The notes under the pieces are model-generated. The model saw only the letters and a program-made list of their open reading frames with translations, ran no database searches and was not told where the DNA came from. From positions 125,552 through 189,551 of the forward strand of contig NZ_FRAR01000005.1 of NCBI RefSeq assembly GCF_900142375.1: a DNA stretch of 64,000 bases, in the 5' to 3' direction. Positions 16,232-25,495 of the stretch are shown piece after piece; position 1 is the stretch's first letter, and each line of letters starts with the position of its first letter. The position numbers were made by a program, and so were the translations under genes. Source of the DNA: Desulforamulus aeronauticus DSM 10349 (GTDB lineage Bacteria; Bacillota; Desulfotomaculia; Desulfotomaculales; Desulfotomaculaceae).

Positions 16232-17032
16232 CTACTGCTTATAGTTCCTGTAAGCACCGTGATTGGTAGGCCCAGCAAACTGATTAATGGGGAAAGCATG
16301 GCGAATGGCGGCTGTAATAAATTCCTTAGCCACCAGCACAGCTTCTTTAACCGCCTTGCCCTTAGCCAGTTCAGCGGTAATGGCTGCGGAATAGGTGCAA
16401 CCGGCACCGTGGGTATAGGTGGTAGTAATTCGTTCACCCTCTAGTAATTCAAAAGATTGCCCATCATAGAGCAGGTCGATGGCCTTTTCATGTTCCAGAC
16501 GGGCGCCACCCTTAACTAAAACATATTGAACACCCAGGGCGTGAATTTTTTTAGCGGCTTCTTTCATTTCTTCTAGAGTTTTAATAGGAGCCTGTTGGCT
16601 AAGTTGGGCTGCTTCAAATAAATTGGGTGTTACAATAGTGGCCCGGGGAACCAAAACTTCCCGTAAACTCTTGGCATTATCCGGGTCTAATACCGTATCG
16701 TCGCCTTTGCAGATCATCACTGGGTCTACTACAACATTTTCCAATTTATACTCATCAATGGTCCGGGCAGCTAGCTCAATAATATCGGTAGAACCTAGCA
16801 TACCGGTTTTCATTGCGTTTACACCGATAGAAAGAATGGTGTTTAATTGAGATTTTAAAATGTCTGTTGACTGAGGAAAAACGTTGTGATTCCAAGTATT
16901 TGGATCCATTGAAACAATGGTAGTAATAGCGGTCATACCATAAACACCGAGTTCCTGGAAGGTTTTCAAATCTGCCTGAATCCCGGCTCCGCCGCTGCTG
17001 TCTGAACCGGCAATGGTTAATGCTTTATACAT
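16232..17032 (-). CDS. pdxK: Pyridoxine/pyridoxal kinase of the ThiD-like family
   Basis: A ribokinase-fold kinase of 266 residues. It begins MYKALTIAGSDSSGGAGIQA and continues with DLKTFQELGVYGMTAITTIV, MKTGMLGS, VVDPVMICKGDD and the late GAGCTYSAAI anion hole. The pattern VSMDP.TWNHNVFP and the CKG segment are those of Bacillus-type PdxK, a ThiD paralogue that phosphorylates pyridoxine, pyridoxal and pyridoxamine. A hydroxymethylpyrimidine kinase role cannot be excluded from sequence alone, and no other thiamin gene is nearby. The location among PLP- and amine-degrading genes favours B6 salvage. Confidence 0.85.
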   Translation of the reverse strand: MYKALTIAGSDSSGGAGIQADLKTFQELGVYGMTAITTIVSMDPNTWNHNVFPQSTDILKSQLNTILSIGVNAMKTGMLGSTDIIELAARTIDEYKLENVVVDPVMICKGDDTVLDPDNAKSLREVLVPRATIVTPNLFEAAQLSQQAPIKTLEEMKEAAKKIHALGVQYVLVKGGARLEHEKAIDLLYDGQSFELLEGERITTTYTHGAGCTYSAAITAELAKGKAVKEAVLVAKEFITAAIRHAFPINQFAGPTNHGAYRNYKQ

Positions 17033-17449
17033 TTCTAGAAAACTCCTTTCATTAACATAATGTCATTTTAACATACTAATTCTCGAGAGTGAAAGTAGTA
17101 TCAAAGAAGATTTTTTCACTTGGAAATTCTTTTTAAACAGAGTATCACCAATTTATGAATCATAGATATTTTCTGCCATATTGGGTGAACCTATCCATTG
17201 CCTGTTGAATAATCCCGAAATATATCAGCTGTTGTAAAACCTTTGCAGAATCAATAAAACCATAACCTGACATTATATTGCCCGTCATTTAAAAAGTTTC
17301 GGTTGACTTGTTCACTTTACCGTATGGATGTGAAAAGAATAGCAAAATGGTGGTAAATAATTGTATTTGGCTTTTGACTACTTTTAAAAGCCTGATTGGA
17401 ACATACTTATTATAACAAAAAAATTCCTTATAAAGTGAGGCTGAGCTAG
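17033..17449. other. Divergent intergenic region between pdxK and xdh
   Basis: This A+T-rich stretch of about 420 bases separates divergent genes and should hold both promoters. I see no confident -35/-10 pair. A 7-bp inverted repeat GGCTTTT...AAAAGCC (17369-17392) lies about 60 bases before the xdh start and could be an operator. No convincing sigma-54 site or known riboswitch is visible. Confidence 0.4.
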
Positions 17450-20011
17450 ATGTATTCACTAACTCTTAATGGCCATAGGGTAACCGTAGAGAAAAATATA
17501 AACTTGTTAGAGTACCTGCGAGAAGAAGCCCACTTAACCTCTGTAAAAAACGGTTGTGGTGAAGGAGCCTGTGGAGCCTGTATGGTGTTGGTGGATGGTA
17601 AAGCGATGCGGGCGTGTATTTTAAACCTAGAGAAGGTAGCGGGCAAAAGTGTTATCACCGTGGAGGGATTATCGGAAAAAGAAAAGGATATTTACAGTTG
17701 GGCTTTTATGAAGGCAGGAGCCGTACAATGTGGCTTTTGTATTCCAGGCATGGTGATCAGTGCCAAGGGGCTGATCGATAAAAATCCTGATCCATCCCCT
17801 ACCGAGATTAAAAAGGCTTTACATGGCAATATCTGCCGTTGCACGGGCTATGTCAAGATTGAAAAGGCCATTGCGATGGCTGCCAAGGCCCTCAGAGAGG
17901 GTTATGATCCTGAAATCAAAGCCAATTATCGCGTAGGAGATCGGATGCCCCGGGTGGATGCCAAGGGTAAAACCCTAGGTACGGCAGAATATGTTGATGA
18001 TATGCAAATGGCAGGTATGTTACATGGTGCAGCATTAAGGAGTAAATATGCCCGTGCGTTGGTAAAACGCGTTGACATTGCCAAGGCTCAGGCATATCCT
18101 GGTGTGGTTGCTGTATTGTTGGCCAAAGATGTCCCAGGAGAGCGCTTTGAGGGGCATGTTGTGCATGACTGGCCAGCTATGATAGCAGAAGGGGAGGAAA
18201 CCCGCTATGTGGGAGATGCCCTGGCTTTGGTGGCAGCTACCTCACGCAAGATTGCCAAGGAAGCACTGGCCTTAATTGAAGTGGAATATGAAGAAAGAAA
18301 ACCCCTGTTAAGTCCTCAAGAAGCCATGGCTGAGGGTGCTCCCAAGATTCATCAAGCGGTAGATCGTAACATTCTACGGACAACTAAGGTAAAGAGAGGG
18401 AATGTGGAGGAAGCCATTAACAAAGCCAGGTATGTGGTAACACAAAAATACACCACACCCTCTACGGAACATGCCTTCCTGGAGCCTGAAAGTGCCCTGG
18501 CAACACCCAACCCAGACGGGACCCTAACCATCTATGTGGGCAGCCAAAATGTCTATGACGACCACCGGGGTATTATCCAGATTTTGGGGGTTTCAGAACG
18601 GCAGGTAAGGGTTATTAGCAAGATGGTGGGGGGCGGTTTTGGTGGTAAGGAAGATTTGTCGGTGCAGCACCATGCAGCTTTATTGGCGTGGCATACCAAA
18701 AAGCCAGTAAAAGTGACTTGGGATCGCCAGGAAAGCATCCGGGTACATCCCAAACGACATGCCGCGGATATGGAGTACACCGTAGCCTGTGACGAAAATG
18801 GTAAAATTACCGCAGTGAAAGCGATAATTATTACAGATACCGGGGCCTATGCTTCCTTGGGTGGACCGGTGACCGAGCGTGCTTGTACCCATGCGGCAGG
18901 GCCTTACCAGATTGCCAATGTAGATCTTACTGGTATTGCTGTCTATACCAATAATCCACCTGCCGGGGCTTTCCGCGGTTTTGGCGTACCCCAATCCTGT
19001 TTTGCCATGGAATCCACTCTCAACTTGCTGGCCGAGAAGGTAGGGATTTCCCCCTGGGAAATCCGTTACCGTAACGCTATTGAACCAGGTGGGGTACTTC
19101 CCAACGGGCAAATTGCCGATGAAGGTACAGCCCTTAAGGAAACTTTGCTGGCAGTTAAAGATACCTTTGCAAGTAGTCCCCTTGCGGGTATTGCCTGTGC
19201 TATGAAGAACAGCGGTATTGGCGTGGGATTATCCGATGTGGGGCGCATGAGATTACTGATCGAAAATGGCAAGGTCATGATTTTAACCGGTGCTGCCTGT
19301 ATCGGACAAGGCCTGTCCACGGTATTAACCCAAATTGTGGCGGAGACCACCGGGCTAAATTACAAGCAATTGGAGACGGGTAATCCAGATACCTACACCA
19401 CCCCGAACGGCGGTACCACTACAGCTTCCCGGCAAACCCTCTTTACCGGTGAAGCAGCCCGGATAGCAGCTTTGGATCTCAAAAAGGATTTGGCAACGCA
19501 CAGTTTGGAGGAATTGGAAGGGAAGGAGTATTATGGTGAATTTTCGGCCCAAACCGACCCTATCGGCGCCAATAAACCTCACCCGGTAAGCCATATTGCC
19601 TACGGCTATGCTACTCATGTGGCAATCTTAAATGAAGAGGGTAAAGTAGTGAAAGTGGTGGCGGCTCATGATGTGGGACGGGCCATTAACCCCACCGGTG
19701 TAGAAGGGCAAATTGAGGGTGGGGTAGCCATGAGTTTAGGATATGCCCTAACCGAAGATTTTCCCTTAAAAGAGGGTATGCCCACAGCTAAGTTTGGTAC
19801 TCTGGGTCTGTTCCGTGCCACCAATATGCCGGAGATTGAATGTATTATTGTGGAGAAGAACCAAGTGCCTTTGGCCTATGGTGCCAAGGGTATCGGCGAA
19901 ATTGCCACGATCCCTACCGCCCCGGCAGTGGCCGGTGCCTATTATAGAAAGGATGGCAAGCTCAGAACCAGCCTGCCTATGAGTGAAACTATCTACAGTA
20001 GGAAAAAGTAA
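17450..20011 (+). CDS. Selenium-dependent xanthine dehydrogenase, fused iron-sulfur and molybdenum subunit
   Basis: A protein of 853 residues. Residues 1-80 form a plant-type [2Fe-2S] domain (NGCGEGACGACMVLVDGKAMRAC); residues 85-150 form the second [2Fe-2S] helical domain (QCGFCIPGM ... GNICRCTGY). The molybdopterin domain follows, with GGGFGGKEDLS (about residue 393), GAFRGFGVPQ (about 505) and the late catalytic GAKGIGEI (about 810). The fused, roughly 850-residue form matches the Se-dependent XDH type. In that type the selenium is a labile cofactor ligand rather than selenocysteine, consistent with no in-frame UGA here. The FAD subunit is not seen nearby. The maturation genes at the start of the window probably serve it. 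A terminator follows. Confidence 0.9.
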   Translation: MYSLTLNGHRVTVEKNINLLEYLREEAHLTSVKNGCGEGACGACMVLVDGKAMRACILNLEKVAGKSVITVEGLSEKEKDIYSWAFMKAGAVQCGFCIPGMVISAKGLIDKNPDPSPTEIKKALHGNICRCTGYVKIEKAIAMAAKALREGYDPEIKANYRVGDRMPRVDAKGKTLGTAEYVDDMQMAGMLHGAALRSKYARALVKRVDIAKAQAYPGVVAVLLAKDVPGERFEGHVVHDWPAMIAEGEETRYVGDALALVAATSRKIAKEALALIEVEYEERKPLLSPQEAMAEGAPKIHQAVDRNILRTTKVKRGNVEEAINKARYVVTQKYTTPSTEHAFLEPESALATPNPDGTLTIYVGSQNVYDDHRGIIQILGVSERQVRVISKMVGGGFGGKEDLSVQHHAALLAWHTKKPVKVTWDRQESIRVHPKRHAADMEYTVACDENGKITAVKAIIITDTGAYASLGGPVTERACTHAAGPYQIANVDLTGIAVYTNNPPAGAFRGFGVPQSCFAMESTLNLLAEKVGISPWEIRYRNAIEPGGVLPNGQIADEGTALKETLLAVKDTFASSPLAGIACAMKNSGIGVGLSDVGRMRLLIENGKVMILTGAACIGQGLSTVLTQIVAETTGLNYKQLETGNPDTYTTPNGGTTTASRQTLFTGEAARIAALDLKKDLATHSLEELEGKEYYGEFSAQTDPIGANKPHPVSHIAYGYATHVAILNEEGKVVKVVAAHDVGRAINPTGVEGQIEGGVAMSLGYALTEDFPLKEGMPTAKFGTLGLFRATNMPEIECIIVEKNQVPLAYGAKGIGEIATIPTAPAVAGAYYRKDGKLRTSLPMSETIYSRKK

Positions 20012-20033
20012 ATACTTACGTATAATAACCATG

Positions 20034-20067
20034 AAAGGTTCTCGCCCTAATCGGGCCAGAACCTTTT
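20034..20067 (+). terminator. Intrinsic terminator after xdh
   Basis: AAAGGTTCT-C-GCCC pairs with GGGC-C-AGAACCTTT and is followed by T residues. Confidence 0.85.
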
Positions 20068-20191
20068 TCTATGCTCCAAAATCTTCTCATTATCATAAAT
20101 GGTAGCAATTAGCTATTGATCTTTTAAGTGAAATGGTACAAAATGAATATGTTTGCTTAAAAGATTATGTTTGAATTAGGGAGTGATACCC

Positions 20192-21625
20192 GTGAAAAAT
20201 TACGATGTAATTGTGGTTGGTGCCGGTCCGGCCGGTATCTTTACCTGTTATGAATTGGTTTTACAGGCGCCCAACCTTAAAGTTTTGCTAATTGATAAAG
20301 GTCGCGATATTTATAAACGGCATTGCCCGATATTGCAAAAGAGATTGACCAAATGCCCACCGCCTACCGTAAAGAAAGAAACTGCCGGTTGTATGCCGGC
20401 CTGTTCCGTAACCAACGGTTTTGGTGGTGCTGGGGCTTATTCCGATGGCAAATTCAACATTACTACTGAATTTGGCGGCTGGATGACGGATTACTTGCCT
20501 CCCTCGGAAGTACTGGGCCTTATTCAATATGTTGATCAAATTAACCTAAAACATGGTGCTACCCAGATTATTTCCGACCCTACCACACCCGCGGTGAAGA
20601 ACATTGAAAAGCGTGGTTTGGGAGCTGGTCTAAAATTGCTCCGGGCAGAAGTAAGACACCTGGGTACCGAGCAAAACCTGAAAATATTGAAGGATATTTT
20701 TGAGTTCCTCAAAACACGGATTGACATGTTATTTGAGGCCGAGGTAGAAGATATTCTTCTCGAACAAAAAGATAATAACTATTATATTAACGGCATTACC
20801 ACCAAAAAGGAAGAGGAATTTTTTGCTAAAAAGGTGGTTCTGGTTCCTGGCCGGGATGGTTCCGAATGGTTGGATGGACTGTTTAAAAAACACGATTTGG
20901 AGATGACCAACAACCAGGTGGATGTTGGCGTGCGCGTAGAAACCCTGGATACCATTATGGAAGAAATTAACGAACACTTGTACGAGGGAAAATTCATCTA
21001 CCGTTCTTCCACGGGAACCACTGTGCGGACCTTTTGCAGCAATCCTTCCGGACATGTGGTCATTGAAAACCATAGCGGAGTCATGCTGGCTAACGGACAT
21101 GCTTATCAGGATAAAGCATTAGGCAGCCAGAATACCAACTTTGCTTTATTGGTATCCCATAAGTTCTCTTATCCCTTTAACAAGCCCATTGAATATGCGA
21201 AATCTATTTCCCGTCTGGCCAATGACTTGTCCAACGGCAGTGTCTTAATTCAGCGATTCGGCGATATCATTAAGGGGCGCCGCTCCACCGAGAAACGCAT
21301 CCAAGAGGGCTTTTTAGAACCCACCCTAAAAGAAGCTGTGGCCGGTAACTTGAGTTTGGTCTTACCGTATAACACCATGAAAAGTATTATTGAAATGATT
21401 CAGGCCTTGGATAGTGTAACGCCGGGAATTGCCTCGGAACATACCTTGCTTTATGGTGTGGAGGCTAAGTTTTACTCCTCCCGCCCCAAACTAAATGAAA
21501 AGTTTGAGACGGAAATTAACGGCCTTTATGCCGGTGGTGACGGTGCCGGTATCACCCGGGGCTTGGCCCAAGCCGGTGCTTGCGGTGTGCATATAGCACG
21601 GGATATTGTAAAGCATTTAGAGTAA
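20192..21625 (+). CDS. FAD-dependent oxidoreductase of the COG2509 type
   Basis: A flavoprotein of 477 residues. The N-terminal dinucleotide motif is VIVVGAGPAGIFTCYEL (about residues 6-22). CSVTNGFGGAGAYSDGKFN (about 70-88) and the C-terminal GLYAGGDGAGITRGLAQAGACG complete the pattern of the uncharacterised COG2509 dehydrogenases. The middle portion binds substrate but is not diagnostic. I chose the GTG at 20192, spaced correctly behind AGGGAG; the upstream GTG at 20183 overlaps that site. It lies alone between two terminators. Its position after xdh invites a role in redox metabolism of the cluster, but nothing in the sequence shows this. Confidence 0.8.
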   Translation: MKNYDVIVVGAGPAGIFTCYELVLQAPNLKVLLIDKGRDIYKRHCPILQKRLTKCPPPTVKKETAGCMPACSVTNGFGGAGAYSDGKFNITTEFGGWMTDYLPPSEVLGLIQYVDQINLKHGATQIISDPTTPAVKNIEKRGLGAGLKLLRAEVRHLGTEQNLKILKDIFEFLKTRIDMLFEAEVEDILLEQKDNNYYINGITTKKEEEFFAKKVVLVPGRDGSEWLDGLFKKHDLEMTNNQVDVGVRVETLDTIMEEINEHLYEGKFIYRSSTGTTVRTFCSNPSGHVVIENHSGVMLANGHAYQDKALGSQNTNFALLVSHKFSYPFNKPIEYAKSISRLANDLSNGSVLIQRFGDIIKGRRSTEKRIQEGFLEPTLKEAVAGNLSLVLPYNTMKSIIEMIQALDSVTPGIASEHTLLYGVEAKFYSSRPKLNEKFETEINGLYAGGDGAGITRGLAQAGACGVHIARDIVKHLE

Positions 21626-21649
21626 AACAGACAAGGTAACAAAAATAAA

Positions 21650-21699
21650 AACAAGCGTCTAGGGAGCGCAGTATGGATGTGCTTGCCTAGACGCTTGTT
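21650..21699. terminator. Strong bidirectional hairpin
   Basis: A perfect 14-bp stem, AACAAGCGTCTAGG, with a 22-base loop. It lies between the convergent flavoprotein gene and the toxin gene. Confidence 0.8.
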
Positions 21700-21720
21700 A
21701 CTGTTTTATTAGCTGGTTGG

Positions 21721-22038
21721 CTATTCCCTGACATCCTCAAAAAGTATGCGAAGGTAATCTTGCTTTCCATTAATTATACGGGCTATTGAGATATAGTCGT
21801 TCTCTACACGGTAAAAAGCTAGATGCTTTTCGCAGACTAGAAAGCGTAGGTCAGTCTCGTAGCCCGTCTTTTCCTGAACGGAAACTCCTAAAAAAGGCTG
21901 CACCTTCAGATGGCCGCAAGTATCAAGGATGCTTTTTTTGATGCTTGCCGCTGCTTGCGGATTGTAAAGGACATTTGAGATGTAGTCACTCATCTCCTGC
22001 AAATCCTTCAGCGCCTTAGGAGTATATCTTATTTTCAT
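21721..22038 (-). CDS. RelE/ParE-family toxin
   Basis: A protein of 105 residues with the RelE/ParE pattern: MKIRYTPKALKDLQEMSDYI at the N-terminus, then LRFLVCEKHLAFYRVENDYISIARII and a final RILFE. Family members are ribosome-dependent RNases or gyrase inhibitors, and sequence alone does not decide which. It starts within an ATGA-type overlap with the antitoxin gene upstream (22035-22038), the usual antitoxin-first order. No sign of decay is visible. Confidence 0.87.
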   Translation of the reverse strand: MKIRYTPKALKDLQEMSDYISNVLYNPQAAASIKKSILDTCGHLKVQPFLGVSVQEKTGYETDLRFLVCEKHLAFYRVENDYISIARIINGKQDYLRILFEDVRE

Positions 22039-22334
22039 CTATCAACTCCCAGACGATTGTATAGGTCATCCTCTGAGATCCAATCTGTATCGGTTTTGAC
22101 AGACTTCCAGCCTTTCTCAACCTCATTAACAAGTTGTGTCATCGCTTTTGCTTTAAGGTATTCTGCGTTCTCTTTTGAGACCAGGAAGGGAAGCCCCTCT
22201 GCATTCAATGATTGTTGGATAAATATATTAACGGCGTCTGTCAGCGTCAGGCCACATCTTGCGAAAACAGTCTCGGCCTGCTGCTTGATCTCAGGATTAA
22301 TCCGCATCTGGAAGGTGGCGGTTTTGGCCCTCAT
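22035..22334 (-). CDS. RelB/DinJ-family antitoxin
   Basis: A protein of 99 residues. The N-terminal ribbon-helix-helix reads TATFQMRINPEIKQQAETVFARCGLTLTDAVNIF in outline, typical of RelB/DinJ antitoxins; the acidic C-terminal part (DWISEDDLYNRL) would wrap the toxin. The start is ATG 22334, nine bases after GGAG; the longer TTG start at 22343 touches the ribosome site. The protein should bind its own promoter, where an inverted repeat is visible. Confidence 0.87.
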   Translation of the reverse strand: MRAKTATFQMRINPEIKQQAETVFARCGLTLTDAVNIFIQQSLNAEGLPFLVSKENAEYLKAKAMTQLVNEVEKGWKSVKTDTDWISEDDLYNRLGVDR

Positions 22335-22347
22335 ACCGATCAACTCC

Positions 22348-22384
22348 TTTACATCTATTATACCCAGATCAGAGATGATGTAAA
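22348..22384 (-). promoter_or_regulatory. Promoter and operator of the toxin-antitoxin operon
   Basis: On the minus strand TTTACA and TATAAT are separated by 16 bases. TTTACATC at the -35 and its inverted copy GATGTAAA just after the -10 form a spaced dyad around the promoter (22348-22355 and 22377-22384), suited to repression by the antitoxin. Confidence 0.6.
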
Positions 22385-22458
22385 TACATTGTCACTACAT
22401 GGGGAATGAGTCATCAAAATAAGATAGTATATAAGCACAAAACCGTTGCTTATTTCGC

Positions 22459-23616
22459 TTAAAAATACTCTTCTTTAATATCCTTGCCCATCTCCCGCAG
22501 CGTATTGATGAGATCCCTGATGATGTGTTGCTTGTAGGAGTAAATAACAGGAGCGTCGGAGTGGATGGGAGTTAGGGCATCATTCTTGGCGGTGCCGACC
22601 ATGATGTGGATGCTGTTAGCATTGCGTAAGAGGGTGGTCAAGCGGCTGGCACCGTCCCGAGCCTGCTTTAGTTCCTTCGAGCGGTTGTTGGTCTTGAGGT
22701 GCTCCAAAGTTTGTACCAGGGTCACAGCCCCCTCAGTTACTAGATCGATACCTGGCAGCATGCCCACCGGCGGCACTCCTTCGGCTACTGAAGAGAGGTC
22801 GATAAACACTTTGCGGCCGAGAATGCGGCCCACGATTTCCCCGGTGGTGCCGCCGCACACCACTTTGGCTCCTGGCGATTCCATGAGTTTTCTAACCACC
22901 AGTCTGTCATCTTCTTTATTTTGTGGCGGACCGATGAGCATGGTTACATGCTGGGGTTGTTGCACCTTCACGGCGACTACCGTAACATCATCACCTGGTT
23001 TTTCACCATAGAGATTGTAACACAAGCCGGCAATTTCCTCCGCCCAATCAGTAGCACTTTTTTCTTCCTCATAAGACTCTTCAATAAAGCTGGCCATACG
23101 CTCCCAGCCCCAACTGGCATTCATATGTCCGTTGGTACCGGGATTTAGAACACCATCCGAGGTGAGTACCAACCAGTCCTGGTCGTCCACCTCAAATTCA
23201 TATTCACAAATCCTTTTTCCAGCAATCAGACGCTCCTCCCGGCGAGGTGCAAATAAACTATTACGATTGCCAATAAAAACCGGCGGGTTATCGTATTCCA
23301 CCAGGTACAGCTTACCGTTGTTCTGGATTTGCAAGATGGAAAAGGTACTGTAGGCGGCATTAATTTCCCGATCAATAGGAAGGGTTTTGGCCACGGTATC
23401 AATCACTTCTTCAATATGACCACCCATACGCAGCATGGTGGCGGCGGTTTTGGCGGTGAGGCGGGAAAGGATGTTAGCCTTTACACCACTGCCCAAGCCG
23501 TCAGAGACCACCACCAGGTCGGCCTGACCGGTGCGGACAATTTCCACGCTGTCACCGCATAATTCTTCACCGTGTTTTTTTAGCTGATGTACGCCAATAT
23601 CTAAACTTATTCTCAT
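22459..23616 (-). CDS. SpoIIE-type PP2C serine phosphatase
   Basis: A protein of 385 residues. Residues 1-225 are a PP2C/SpoIIE phosphatase domain: VVVSDGLGSGVKANILSR (metal-binding Asp-Gly), then TSDGVLNPG and GDDVTVVAVKV. The C-terminal 160 residues (MLIGPPQNKEDDRLVVRKLM onward) are an extra domain I cannot name. It is 17 bases behind a hydrogenase-like sensor gene on the same strand, so it is very likely cotranscribed with it. Similar phosphatase/hydrogenase-like pairs occur in clostridia and have been proposed as H2- or redox-sensing modules. That role is inference here. It is not the sporulation SpoIIE, as no membrane region is present. Confidence 0.82.
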   Translation of the reverse strand: MRISLDIGVHQLKKHGEELCGDSVEIVRTGQADLVVVSDGLGSGVKANILSRLTAKTAATMLRMGGHIEEVIDTVAKTLPIDREINAAYSTFSILQIQNNGKLYLVEYDNPPVFIGNRNSLFAPRREERLIAGKRICEYEFEVDDQDWLVLTSDGVLNPGTNGHMNASWGWERMASFIEESYEEEKSATDWAEEIAGLCYNLYGEKPGDDVTVVAVKVQQPQHVTMLIGPPQNKEDDRLVVRKLMESPGAKVVCGGTTGEIVGRILGRKVFIDLSSVAEGVPPVGMLPGIDLVTEGAVTLVQTLEHLKTNNRSKELKQARDGASRLTTLLRNANSIHIMVGTAKNDALTPIHSDAPVIYSYKQHIIRDLINTLREMGKDIKEEYF

Positions 23617-23633
23617 CGGGCGGCACTCCTCTC

Positions 23634-25358
23634 CTAAAGGGCTTCTTGCCGCATTAATTTAATCAATTTACCAAGCTGAATTTTCGTTTCGGCGGTGGCT
23701 TCCCCCAACAGGCCGGCAATTTCTTGGGCCACCATCATTTGTTTTTCAATGACTTCCTGGGCCTGTTGAATGGTTTGGCTCTTTAAGAGTTCGTGTTGTG
23801 CCTGCTGCTTTATTTCACTGGTGATATCGAGGAATATACCCACCACTGCATCGGTACCCTTGACCGGGAAGATGATCTCCCGGGTGATAATGCCGAGATC
23901 CGGGTGACTGCCGGTGGTATGAAGCATTTCACCGCTTTGGATCACCTTCATAAAATTACCCGCAGGCATTAATGCCAGCAGTCTCTGGCCTACCGTTTCC
24001 GAAGCGGCACATTGGAAAAGTTGTTCTGCCGCTGGGTTGATCTCTAAAATATCTAAATTTTTGCCCACCACGATGATGGCATTGGGCATAGCTGAGATAA
24101 CCCGATTAGACATGGACTCGGCGCGCTTTCTCATATAGGGGATACACATTTCCACTTCCGCTTTTCCCTGATACACGGCGATAGCTTTGTCTCGGCAGGA
24201 ATTGTAACCGCAGTTGCCGCAGTTAAACTCCTGTCCGGGCGTAACTTTGCCGGTACGAGCCAAAATAGCTTTAATCTCACTTTCACTGGGTAACGGCATT
24301 TCAACTTTTCTATTGTCAAAACTCCGACTGAGTGAAATCTCCGGTAACGAAACAGGTGGTTTGGGTTGGCTGGCTAAGGAGAGTGAATGGAAATAGTCCA
24401 GCAGTTTTCGCTGGCGCATAAACACACTTTCCTCCAGACAAAGGGACAACGGACCGTTGACACAGCCACCTTTGCAGGCCCAGAGTTCCATCAGTTTGGG
24501 CGGGTTGCTAATCTCACCATCATGTAAATATTTAATAAAATCAAGGCAATTGTCCAGGCCGGACAGGGTGATAAAGCCTTCCCCGGCCGCTCCAAGTTCC
24601 TCTGCCACCGTCCAAATCATGCCCCCCTCCACAGGATAAATCCGTTCTTGCCTGGGGGAAAATTGATCAAATTGGCTAGGGGAGAGACTTTCGGGATCAA
24701 TTTCTTTGTCTTTGGCCCACTGCCAAAGTTCATTGAAGCCAAGGAAATAATCTACACTGTCCTGTAATCCCAATAGATGGGCTTCGTCCCGCTTGGCGGC
24801 ACAGGGGCCGATGTAGACGACTTTTGCTTCGGGATTCGATTTTTTAATTAAACGGCCCTGGGCAATCATGGGAGATACTACGGGTGCCAACATGGGAATT
24901 AGAGCTGGATAATGTCGTTCGATAAGATTTACGATCACCGGACAGTAGCTGATGAGCATAGGTTTTTCAAAACCCAGTTCTAAATACTTTTTGGTAACCA
25001 GGCTGGCACCGGTGGAGGTTTCCTGCACTTCGGCAAAGTTCAATTCTTTTAAGAGTGAGGGTAAAATATCAGGGTTCTTTAGGGGTAAAGCGCTGACAAA
25101 GGAGGCCGCAACCACAGCCGTAACCGGGGTACCTTCGGCTAGTAATTGTTGTACCTGCCTAAGATCTGAAACCGGTCGTTTAGCCTTTTGGGGACAGGCT
25201 AAAATACACTGGCCGCAGTGCACACACAGCTCATCGATGACCTCGGCGTGAAATTTGCGTTTCTCCCCCGTGGCAGTCATGCGAATGGCTTTTAACTGAC
25301 AAATACGAACGCAGCGATAACAGTCGCGGCATTTGGCCCCGGTATAAATTAATCCCAT
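23634..25358 (-). CDS. [FeFe]-hydrogenase-like sensory protein with PAS domain
   Basis: A protein of 574 residues. Order: two [4Fe-4S] motifs (CRDCYRCVRIC and CVHCGQCILAC, residues 10-55); an [FeFe]-hydrogenase H-domain (about 75-330); an FeS domain (CGNCGYNSCRDKA, about 385-420); and a PAS domain (MPNAIIVVGKNLDILEINPAAEQLF, about 430-540), ending in a helix. H-cluster ligand cysteines are present in SYCP, GPCAAK and ACKGGC. The proton-relay cysteine that normally precedes the first ligand is tyrosine. This resembles the sensory hydrogenase class linked to a phosphatase gene. I chose the ATG at 25358 behind GGGGTG. Confidence 0.82.
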   Translation of the reverse strand: MGLIYTGAKCRDCYRCVRICQLKAIRMTATGEKRKFHAEVIDELCVHCGQCILACPQKAKRPVSDLRQVQQLLAEGTPVTAVVAASFVSALPLKNPDILPSLLKELNFAEVQETSTGASLVTKKYLELGFEKPMLISYCPVIVNLIERHYPALIPMLAPVVSPMIAQGRLIKKSNPEAKVVYIGPCAAKRDEAHLLGLQDSVDYFLGFNELWQWAKDKEIDPESLSPSQFDQFSPRQERIYPVEGGMIWTVAEELGAAGEGFITLSGLDNCLDFIKYLHDGEISNPPKLMELWACKGGCVNGPLSLCLEESVFMRQRKLLDYFHSLSLASQPKPPVSLPEISLSRSFDNRKVEMPLPSESEIKAILARTGKVTPGQEFNCGNCGYNSCRDKAIAVYQGKAEVEMCIPYMRKRAESMSNRVISAMPNAIIVVGKNLDILEINPAAEQLFQCAASETVGQRLLALMPAGNFMKVIQSGEMLHTTGSHPDLGIITREIIFPVKGTDAVVGIFLDITSEIKQQAQHELLKSQTIQQAQEVIEKQMMVAQEIAGLLGEATAETKIQLGKLIKLMRQEAL

Positions 25359-25495
25359 GAAGAACACCCCACTTTCCGATTCTCTTCTCTTTATTATGAA
25401 GAATGGCAGCCATTTTGCCTAGTGTTTTTTCTGAAAACTTAGTCAAGCTATCATTAAGATCTTGTCAATGATGCTTGATGGTGATAGGATTAAAA

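Noticed and set aside
17300-17449. Sigma-54 promoter upstream of the xanthine dehydrogenase gene
   Set aside because: TGGAAC and TGGTGG-like patches are present but the GG-to-GC spacing and the TTGC box do not fit.
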